Positions 23,889-34,193 of a stretch of DNA of 64,000 nt are shown here, piece by piece (position 1 is the stretch's first letter; each line of letters starts with the position of its first letter). The notes below the pieces were generated by a model. That model ran no database searches. It had not been told where the DNA came from and saw only the letters and a list, made by a program, of their open reading frames with translations. Source of the stretch: Sycon ciliatum (Eukaryota; Porifera; Calcarea; Leucosolenida; Sycettidae); NCBI RefSeq assembly GCF_964019385.1, contig NC_088649.1, forward strand, positions 11,704,754 through 11,768,753. Direction: 5' to 3'. The position numbers were made by a program, and so were the translations under genes.

Positions 23889-24520
23889 GCTCGAGTCAGT
23901 CAATCTTTCGTTTCTGTCAGATTCCAAAAGCGGTCGTAAGTAATCAACCTTTGCGAGTGGGATTCCTGCTTGCAACATAGAACTCACAATCTGGATCCGC
24001 CGCTGAGACTCGGCTGAACTAACGGCCTCAGTAAGACCGGTGCCAGCTAGAGCCTTCCCAAGTCGTTTCTGATACGCCAAGAAGGACTCCTTGACCAGCT
24101 TCTGCCTCTGAGTTTCCCTCTCCAAACGGGACTTTCCTTGTTTGTGTCTCGCGGTAGCAATATGGGACATGATTATACTCTCCTTCCCTGACAATGTTGT
24201 ATGGCATGCCAGGCACACTAACTACTTGCCACAGTCGCTTTTGAGCGGCTCATCTGCGAACTCCCGCACCCGTGTTTCGGCACTGATGGCCACTTTAGTG
24301 CTTTGTCCATGAGCAACTCGCGTCCTTTTGGAAACATTTTCGGACTTGGTAATAGCTGTTTTCTGAAAAGACCGCTTCCTTGCTATCGCGGCAGGATCTG
24401 CAGTTTCCAACTCGAGGACGTCACTATCATCACTACATCAGAGGACTCCGCCAAAAGCTCATCTGGAGAAAGCTCAGCTTCCTCCCAATCCCAAGAACGG
24501 CATCGCGGCGAGTCAGCCAT
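23889..24520 (-). pseudogene. BED-finger/hAT-like transposase-derived gene, 5' part
   Basis: From an ATG at 24520 a frame with acidic residues (WDWEEAE) shifts by one near 24430 into DVLELETADPAA, then a Lys/Arg-rich stretch, then a BED-like finger with CLAC and HIATARH, then a helical segment ending SSMLQAGIPL and LRPLLESDRNERLTDSS at the LTR insertion point. An in-frame TAG lies just before the finger (about 24231). The stop and frameshift make it a pseudogene independently of the insertion. It continues at 18322. Confidence 0.65.
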
Positions 24521-25242
24521 CAGCGTTGGCTGCTAGTTAGCTGGTCTTACACAATGGTCAATGTCCGGTGAAAGTCCAGCGTTACTCTTCGACAAAGACA
24601 TGGACTCTTGCTTCGATGAAAAATATTTTTTTGTAACATTGTGGACGGTACCCGGGTAAGGTCTGGAATGTGTGCGTGTGCGCACCTCCACCGTTCCATG
24701 CTGGCTCACATAATCATTGTGTTTCGTTGGTTCGGCGTTGTTACCTGGATCTTCATGTCAAAAAGTAACAGTTGCTGGCCGAAGATAGACTTCCGGGACC
24801 GGAAGTTTCTGACACGGCCAGAGCTCTGACCATTCGCCTTTGCATGCCCGTAGGCATTATTATTAGGTGATGATTTCGTGTGAAGCTTTTGCGTTCAAAT
24901 TTTTATATTTCAATTGAGTGTTCTATTTTATTCCGAAATTGGGTTGTCTTTTTGCTTTGACTCTTACTTCATGGTGTTGTGAATAAAACCGTTCTCAAGT
25001 AGTAGTAGTAGTTAGTGTAGTAGTAGTAGTAGTAATACACTGTAGTAGTATCCCTGCCTTGCTAGCTCCACTCGGCTACCCACTACAGTTAGTCCAATGG
25101 CAATGTGCAATGTGTCTACTGCGCCAGTGCTCTTGCTTCACCTGTAAAAGTCTGTGTATGTCTTCAGTCATGATGACTTCAAGTAAGAGGCAGTATGTTC
25201 TGCGAAAGTGCTCAACACCTGATTCAAGCAGAGCGGCGTACA

Positions 25243-25409
25243 CAAAGGCACACAATGAAAACCTTGAGCAAAACCTGTTGTGACTCAGAGTTTCATGGCT
25301 GAACCAATCAGCAGACAACGACCCTCGTTGTCTGATGATTGGTTCAGCCATGAAACTCTGAGTCACAACAGAATTTGCCCAAGGTTTAACTTTTCATTGT
25401 GTGCCTTTG
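25243..25409. repeat. Long hairpin / foldback MITE
   Basis: About 45 bp on each side of a CCC centre (near 25321) are almost perfectly inverted, including GAGTTTCATGGCTGAACCAA. The inverted similarity extends with gaps out to AAAGGCACACAATGAAAA at both ends. No target duplication was recognised. Confidence 0.85.
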
Positions 25410-25689
25410 CGGACTTGAAGTAAATACTAAATACAGTAGTCACATAGCATTGACATCTCAGGAGTCAGGAATCCGGATGCAGTGATCAATGATGATCGTG
25501 TCTCATGCTCATAAGTTATAACAATGATTTATGACTATGAGTCATGAATCCTGATGCTGGATTGTACATTTGTACATGTACCTGCACTGTACTTCTGACA
25601 TGTCACATGACAATCGACATGGCAACAGCGAATCCTAGCGCGACTTGCCGTGCTTTGAATCAGCCACTGAAGACCTGTGAGCGCTTGCA

Positions 25690-25781
25690 GGTCTCCGATT
25701 TTCCAATCGGAGCACGCCCAGGCGTGCTCCGATTGAATCGGAGCACGCCTAGGCGTGCTCCGATTCAGCCATCAGAGGCCG

Positions 25782-25824
<43 letters not shown>
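25690..25824. repeat. Tandem ATCGGAGC palindromes and 42-bp poly-T
   Basis: Two adjacent palindromes each read ATCGGAGCACGCC then GGCGTGCTCCGAT, preceded by a partial third. Eighteen bp further a run of 42 T begins (25783-25824), followed by a direct repeat of AGGCGGGAGT. Confidence 0.85.
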
Positions 25825-25826
<2 letters not shown>

Positions 25827-26124
25827 GCGGGAGTTTTTTAGGCGGGAGTGGAGCGCCGGTATGAAAGACTAAGTGCATAGTGCATTATGGTTGAAGAATG
25901 CAGATGTGCAGGGACTTGCTACAAGTGCTTTGTTAGTTTGATGTTGAAAGTCATTATGTAACATGTCTGAAGTACTAAACTGGCGACTAGTTGTGTTCCT
26001 TGTCTGGTCTAGTGTGCGTGCCTTGAGTAGGTACTAGGTATGTGTGAAGTACTACAATCATAGTAGTACGAAGTAGTTCGTGCAATGCATGTCAGAAATG
26101 GTATCAAAGCATTCGTACTCGGAC

Positions 26125-26185
26125 TCAAGTGCTAGAATCGGAGCCCTCCGCGCTAGCGCGCGTCGGGCTCCGATTCCGCACTTTC
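26125..26185. repeat. Second ATCGGAGC hairpin
   Basis: AATCGGAGCCC and its inverse GGGCTCCGATT enclose CGCGCTAGCGCGCG. The outer flanks are also loosely inverted. It shares the ATCGGAGC end with the palindromes 400 bp to the left. Confidence 0.7.
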
Positions 26186-26344
26186 GTCCTCGTACTCATG
26201 CTCGATTCCATACATCACATGCACAGTCACTGAGTCAGTACATGTACATGTCAAGTAAAGTAACAAAGCAACACATAACTTCATAGTTCTACAATAGACT
26301 ACACCTGGCAAACGGATGACATGTACTACTACTAGTACATGTAC

Positions 26345-28775
26345 ATGTACATGTGTGTGTTTTTGTTTTTTTCCTTGACCTTATCAGCTGCCCTCGTGCG
26401 TGCTTCACAGCCATAGTACTTTTCGGCTCAGTTTTCTTCTGTTTTTCCTTTAAACATAAACACAAGCTGTATCTTTTTGTATTTATATCATTATCTCATG
26501 GCACATCATGATGACGGCCAATAAAACTGAGACAAGGGTGAAAGCCAACCACAGCAGTAAAACAGATAAAAGAATACAAATAAGAGGCAAAGAAGGCAAA
26601 GGAGGAGACAAACCAGCAGGATATACATGAAACCTATAATTGAGCAGAGATTTTAGCAACAAAATTATCCATCGACGTGCTGGTCTTGGCCTGCGTTGGT
26701 AATGTTGCCCAAAACACATAGCCAGCAAAGATCGGGGATCTAGTGAAAAGGGTGGAGGCAGCGCGTGGGAGACTGAGTGAGTTCCGGGTATTCCGTGTTT
26801 CGGAGAACCAATTATAAGCCTGCATATGCAAGGGTATTTTATTTAGTAATATTTTATGTATGAGAACACAGAGGTGGTACTTATGTCGAGTGGAAAGGGG
26901 ACTGATCTTGGCAATTTCGTAAAGACTAGCGGAGGGAAAGCGACGATCTTTGCTAAATAAGATTTTAAGGAGCATGCGGTTATGGGTTTCTAGCTTGTTC
27001 AATACAGTAGTAGTTATGCCAGACCAAGCAGTATCACAGTAGTCAAGTAAGGGCAATATATAGCAACGATAAAACAAGCGTTTGCAAGAAAGAGGAAGAT
27101 GTCTACAGTGGGCTTGAAGAGCCCCAAGGATGGAGCTTGTGCGCTTGCAGACATACTGCACATGGGGTGACCACGACAATTTAGAGTCAATAATAACGCC
27201 AAGATGCTTATGCTCTTCAACAATACGAATAGCAACACTTGAAGAAGGAAAACAAAGTGGCAGGGAAGGGGGAGAAGGGGAAATGTACATAGCTGCCGTT
27301 TTATCAACGTTTGGCTGCAACTTCCAATCATGCATCCAGGTTATAACTTTCCCAATGCTATCTTGCATGGCTTCGTGCAGGCGTATAGGGCAAGCATTGG
27401 AGCAAAGCAGAGCTGTGTCGTCAGCGAAAAGGCTGACACCAGGGGCAATATCGGGGAGGTCATTAATATACAGGAGAAATAGCAGTGGCCCAAGGATTGA
27501 ACCCTGGGGGACTCCAGAAGTAACGGGTAAAGGCTCCGATAACACAGTTGAGAGGCGTACAAGCTGATGTCGGTTAGAGAGATACGATGAGAGCCAGCCG
27601 ATAGCCTTGCCATCAATGCGATATACTGTTCGCAGCTTAGCTAAGAGACCCCTGTGCCAAACAGTGTCGAAGGCCTTTGCGAGATCGAAGAAAACTAAAC
27701 CAACATGGTTATGGGCGTTCCGGGCGGTGTGGATGTCTTGCACGAGGCGGGTAACCTGGTACCTGGTGGAGTCACCCCGACAAAAGCCCGACTGTGCTGG
27801 CGAAAGTGAAATGCGAACATGATCATAAATGATGTCATATACAACACGTTCGCACACTTTTGATAAAGTAGAGAGCAATGAGATAGGGCGATAGTTGCTG
27901 GGGGTGGTGCGTGGTCCTCTATTTTTGTAGGTGGCCACGACTACCGCAGTTTTCCACATGGCTGGGAATTTCCCTTCACGAAATGACATATTCAAGATAA
28001 TTGACACAGGATAGGCAACAGACGGAGCAAGAGCTCTCCAAACTTCGTTGGTAATTCCGTCTTGACCAGGGGACTTGCCAGTTTTCAGATTACGGAGATA
28101 TTTCCTCACTTGGGCTGTACCAGTCGACAATGATAGGAGGGACGCAGGTATTGAGGGTGAAGGGGTGAGTGGTGGTATAGGCCACGTAGGGTCGTCAGGA
28201 AGTCCAAACAACGTAAACTGCGTGCTCAATATGTCTGCTATGTCTGCGGGATCTGTTGCTACCGTGCCGTCTGAAGCTGTCATTGATCGGATCGGCTCCC
28301 GACTACAGTTCTTACGGAGATGGCGGAGAAATTGATGGAGACTAGGGCGATCATGGGAAGACAGGGTGGCATGAACCGACTGTACATACTGACGATGGAG
28401 GTACGTGACAAACATTTCACTTCGTTACGCTTGCGCTTAAAGGCAATGAAGTTTTCACTGGTTGGATACTTCCTATAAATGCTATACAAATCTCGCTTCA
28501 GTTTCACAGCACACTTGAGGTCCGGAGTGATCCAGGGTCGGGATGCATCCCGCATGGTAGGACGAGGCCTAATGTAGTCTCCTGTCCGCGGAATAACTTT
28601 GTAAGGCAACAGATGACGATGGAATGCTGACTGTAGTAAAGCATCAAAGAGGACAATGGCATCATCAACATCAGAATGCCCATGAAGTAATGACCAGTCC
28701 AACCTAGACAAGTCTTCATTCACAACCTGCCAGACACGGGTAGGCACTTGTTTATACCTGTACTGAGCCTGGGGA
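26345..28775 (-). mobile_element. 5'-truncated LINE retrotransposon in ACATGT repeats
   Basis: Minus-strand reverse-transcriptase remnant with untranslated 3' sequence. Both sides carry (ACATGT)n: about 26335-26355 next to the A-rich end and about 28868-28895 near the truncated end. The exact borders are uncertain because no clear target duplication is visible. The endonuclease domain expected in a full LINE is absent, as is usual after incomplete reverse transcription. Confidence 0.8.
26634..28747 (-). pseudogene. LINE ORF2 remnant: reverse transcriptase (CR1/jockey-like)
   Basis: The main frame (28415 down to 26634, 593 codons) holds the RT motifs in order: GKSPGQDGI, NYRPISLLS, FFDLAKAFDTVWH, GVPQGSILGPLLF, catalytic FADDTALL, and HLGVIID, then a conserved C-terminal extension (LLDYCDTAW). 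An upstream piece (28747-28280) ends in another frame near 28410, so there is at least one frameshift. The closest groups by motif style are CR1/L2/jockey-type non-LTR elements. Inferred inactive because of the truncation and shift. Confidence 0.9.
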
Positions 28776-30597
28776 TGGAGGGACGATTTAGCAGTCGCTT
28801 GTGGTATATCAATAAATTATTTATTTTTGCCCGTAAAAGAGGCTGTAATTCACAACAAAAAATCATGTCCATGTACATGTACATGTACATGCGCTACATG
28901 ACTATTGTACATTGTACAGTAGCTAGCTATCTGTACACAAAGTGTCGGAGGTCCTGATTGTACATGTATTGTAAGACATGTAAGTCATGTACATGTACGA
29001 CTCGTACTTTTTCCGTCCTCTTATTGTTTGTTACGACTCGTACTAGTAGATCTAAACCAGGGAGCAGGGAACATTCCAGAATTCCCTCTTCTCTCTCCCG
29101 CCCTGTCTTTATGCTTTCATGTACCGGTATGTGTGTAACTAGTATTAACATTCCTTTCCTTTTCTTCGTCATGCTGTGTAGTGAGAGCGTGCCAGCGTGG
29201 GCACTTGTACTTGTCCATGTACAAGCGCCGCTTGCTTGGGGATTCGTAAAAAAGAGGAGTTACTACTAGTACTAGTAGTACTAGATCTACTACTAGTACT
29301 ACTACTACTACTACTACTACTACTAGTAGTACTGAACGTGTTGTAGTTGCAGTGCATATGGGGGAGGACAAGGGGAATACCCGGTGACTAAGCAGGAGAG
29401 ACCAAGCGGCATTCCGATCCTGAACTGAAGATGAGTCCAGTGTGGACTCAACAAGTACAAAAGTGCATGCAGCGTGCAGGTTACATTGCGCAATCAGCAT
29501 GACCATGAATGGCATGATGATACATGCACATGATGTCAGCACTAGTACTACTAGTACTAGTACATGCACTACACACACACACAGTCGTCGCCAAAAAAGT
29601 CCGGCCAATGCTGTGCCAGCTAGCTACCGGTAGCTGTATGTGGACTGTCTTTTTTTTTAGTTCTACTTTCTACTTCTACTTCTAGAATTCTAGTGCTAGC
29701 AAGTAGCAGTACTCTACCATGCATGGTCAGCTCAGTAGCCTACAGTAGTGCACCACGGCCCGGGCACATGCTGCAGGATACCGGTTCTAGCAATACTGAG
29801 TCTGTACAGACTCAGCTAGCGTAGAGCTAGATCCGTGCTGTGCTCGACTAGTCAGCAGGCAGAGCTAAAGTCGTAAACAGCAGCGCGCGGGCCGCGGGGA
29901 CTGTTTTCACCGCGCGCTGTGCTCATGCATGGTGCTGGTACTGTGGACCAGTACGTGTGCACCCTCTACTGACGCATGCATGCTACAGGCACCATGCCAC
30001 TGCCACCGGCGCGGTCTGTACATCGATACAGTCATCTCGTACATCATGGTACATGTACGCATGGCGGCATTGGCCGGATTCTTTTGGCGACGAGTGTGTA
30101 GAACTCTAGGACGAGGCCCGTACGTGTATCATGAGCTTCTTGGAATGCTTCTTTTACACGTTTTATAATACATCAGTTCAGTTTATTATTCTCAACCTCC
30201 TGATCTCTCTTACTAGTCTTAGTTACCGGCCGTACTGAGTCTGTCCGAAGTAGTGGAAGTCCTGATCCTGAAACTCAGACAAAATAAAAGTCCAAGTAAA
30301 GAAGCGCTGTGCAAGGAGGTATCTTGTGCCAACACTGTGACTCATGCAGGACATTTGAGAAGCTAGAATATACTCAGCCCAGCCTGGCGGAACACAAGAA
30401 TAAGGTGTGAACTAACTTGATACTTGTTGATACCAACGCCCCCCGCGAGGCTGGTGCCTGTTTGTCACAGTATGACTATGAGGGCATGTAGGGAGCAAGG
30501 CGAAGCTGGGAGTCTGTCCCAAAAGCCAGCGGAGGAGCCAAGCTCCGGAGGTGAGACTAGCGCCTGTGCCAGCCGGGCAAACGCTGCGCACGCTACC
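28776..30597. other. Intergenic stretch upstream of the first membrane-protein gene
   Basis: No exon recognised. Contains (ACATGT)n at about 28868, TAGTAC runs (29258-29335) and many small palindromes. The promoter of the downstream gene should lie here, but no TATA box or initiator could be assigned. Confidence 0.5.
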
Positions 30598-33500
30598 ATG
30601 TCGAGGCAGTTTCCGCACCATCTGCTTTATCTCAGACGCGCCCAAGTACACCAGGTACACCGTGTTACTAGTGTTAGCGTATGGTGGCTAGTTCCGACTC
30701 TGTTCCTGCTCTACGTGCCTATGCTGACTGGTGCACAGTCACAGCCAACATATCCTCAGGGCCTAATAGTAATACGTAAGTACATTGAAAACTGACTATG
30801 AGTGACTGTGTACATCATGTAGTACATACAGTACACGTAGCATACAGACTTACAGTACAGGTTACATTTTTATGATTTACCCTAACATGTAGATGTACAC
30901 GCAGGCAATCTAGTACTAGTAAGGGTAATCATGCAGTTTAGGGTCCCAAATTATTTCGCACTTTCCCAGTGTTCAGTATACTGTATACTGTCACACGCGT
31001 TTTCAGTGTACTTTCACTATGCTTCAGTTCTTCTTTTCTCGTGTGAAAGTTTTGTTTCCTTTGTCAAAGTTTTGTTTCCTGTGGATTCTGCCTGGCTCAC
31101 GCATCATCTCTGACGGCTGGGCCGCATACGCGCAGATCAGGAACATCGACGGTGGCGTATACCAGCACGATGTCGTCGTCCACGACGACAACTTTGTTGA
31201 TCCGGACGACCGAACGATCCACACCAACAACGTGGAAAACATGTGGATGCGGGCCAAGCGCCAGCTGAAGCGCAACTTCGGCACCTCGCGAGAGTTGTTC
31301 CCGACGTACCTCTGCGAGTTCGTGTGGAGACAGAGAGTTCGCGCGGAAGACAACACGTTCGGCTCCCTGCTCCGCAGTGTTCACCAGTAGTACCCAGTCT
31401 GAGCTGTCCTCGGTTTTCATGAAAATAAAGTTCATGATGTGAAAGTACACTGAAAACGCGTGTGACAGTACACTGAACACTGGGAAAGTGCGAAATAATT
31501 TGGGACCCTAAACTGCATGATTACCCTAGTAAGTAGTATCTAGGACCACTGCACTCCATTCCTTGGAAACTGGCACCTAAACATGTACTCATCAACCGCA
31601 CGCATGCATACACACACGCGCGCACACACGCACACAGTCACACACACACACACACACACATGACATCCCCCTGCTGACCAACCCTGCAGGACAAGAGTTC
31701 CACTCTTCTCGTGAGAAAGCCGAGTGCTTTGCAGCGCATTTTGCGAACAAGTGTAGCCTTGGCAATAACGACCTCTGTGCTGCTGACCTGCCTGACCTGC
31801 AACGACCTGCCTATGCCACGCTAAAGCACATTCACTTTCGCGCAGCAACGGTCAAACGGCACTTGGCGAACTTGGCTGTATCAAAAGCAACTGGACCGGA
31901 TGGCATCTCTGCTCGTGTGCTCAAGATGTGCTCATCTGAACTTGCAGACCCACTGGCAAAGCTCTTCGCCCTCTGCTTCTTAGCCGGTGTGCAACCCGGG
32001 GCATGGAAACTTGCCCATGTAGTCCCAGTTCACAAACGGTCCTCCAGATCTTTGGCATCTAACTACCGACCAATATCACTGCTAACGATCATGTCGAAAG
32101 TCATGGAGGGCATTGTAAACACGCAACTGGTTAACTACCTAGAGAAGCATGAGGTGTTGCCAAACAGCCAGTTTGGATTCCGACGTGGTAGAGGAACCGC
32201 AGATATCTTAACGGCTCTCCAACATGAATGGGTCCACACCATAAGTACTGGCGGTTGTGTCCAGGTCCTCGCCGTGGATATTGCCGGTGCGTTTGACCGG
32301 GTATCGCACACAGGAGTGCTGTACAAAGCAAAGCAGGCCGGCGTCGACGGACGCCTGCTTGTATGGCTACAGGACTACCTCACCAACCGAAACATCCGCG
32401 TTGTGGTTGGAGGCCAGACGTCAGATGCTCAACCCATCCAGGCTGGTGTCCCCCAAGGCAGCATCCTAGGACCCAGCCTCTTCCTTCTATACACCTGTGA
32501 CATTGAACAATGTTTAACTCCAGGAACGCAGCTGAGCAGCTTTGCAGACGACACCACACTCTACAGCTTAGTACAGCCAACTGACGATCTCCAACAGTCC
32601 ACCGCCTCCCTCCAAGGGTCCCTTAACAGTCTTGAGGAGTGGGGCCGCAAGTGGCGTATCTGTTTTGAGCCAGCCAAGACACAGCGCATGACTCTACATC
32701 GCAAGCACGTTCCCCCCTGCACTCCACCAGTCACCTTTGGAGGTGAAGCACTCCAGGAGACAGATACCCTGAAGCTGCTGGGAGTCATGCTCGACCCCAC
32801 TCTCTCCTACAGAGCGCACACTCGCAGTGTTGCACTGCGCGCCTCCCAAAGGCTGGGTTTCCTACGAAAGGCAGCACCCATCCTGGACGACCATGGTCGA
32901 GTGACGGTCTACAAGGGATTCGTGCGACCCCTACTTGAATATGCCCCACTGGCCTGGTCGAGCGCAGCCGCAACTAACATATCCCAGCTGGACAAGGTTC
33001 AGCAACGTGCCCTGCATTTCCTGGGACCTGGAACCATCCTCCAAAGTCTTCAGCTTCGTCGGATGGTGGCAGCCCTGTCATACTTGTTCAAGCTGCACTA
33101 CATTCCAGGGCCTCCCCAGGTAAAGGCCATGCTGCCACCAACCAAGCCCCCTGCCGTAGCTAGCATGTGCACACGGCAAACACGTCAGACGCACCATGCC
33201 TTTCAGCTGAAGTGGACACCCCCTCGCACAGCCCCTGACTACCTCCTGCGATCCTTCCCCTTCTTCGCCATCACACCCTGGAACAACCTGCCTGCGGACC
33301 TCCTGCTTCACGAGCCTCATTCAAGACGCCTCCAAACCTTCAAGGTCAACGTATGTAAGGATCTAATCCGAAAGAGATGGCTGTGGTCCACACAGTACCT
33401 GTGACGATGATATTGAGATTTGAGACCCATTTAGTATTTACCTCTCTACTACTACTTGCTTGTTATGATTATTGTCCTCTTTCTTAATTTTCCCTTCTGG

Positions 33501-33761
33501 TTTAGTCATTACACGTATTAATTTATATTATTTGGTGCAATACTAGCGCCCCTTTCTCACACCAAATTATTATTTTTGCTACCTGACCATGCAACCCCCC
33601 CTTTTTTTCGATGCCAGGTTGCAACGCTAACGCCGAGACCCCTGGTCGGTCGAGTTGCTCCCCGTACATCGGCACGTCGTCCCTACATCCCCTGTGTCTT
33701 GTCTTGTGTCTTGTCTCCAAATGTCTCTTTGTAGGGCTGTGTTCCCAATAAAAAAATAAAA

Positions 33762-33830
<69 letters not shown>

Positions 33831-34118
33831 GCTTTCCTAATCCCTAGCGGCAGATCTCACGTGAATACTACGATCGACTACGACAATTAGCATGCAACTA
33901 ACTTGGCTATGGTTAGGACCCTGAGGTGAAATGCATTCTCAGCAGACCAGGAGATGTGTTCTCCACCGGGCAGGGAACGCCAGACTCAGCGCGCGCGGGC
34001 TGCGCGAACAGCCTTACACTTGTGCCTCGCAATATACTGTGGCCGACGACAACTGCGTGCACAAGTGCGGGACTGAACAATAGAGTCGACAGCGTCACGG
34101 CACACACAGCCACACAGC

Positions 34119-34193
<75 letters not shown>

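Larger units (their letters stand above)
24521..26330. other. Intergenic stretch with hairpins and simple repeats
   Basis: No coding exon recognised. Contains TAG trinucleotide runs (about 25000-25050), a long hairpin (25243-25409), ATCGGAGC palindromes (25690-25770, 26125-26185) and a 42-bp poly-T run. Confidence 0.6.
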
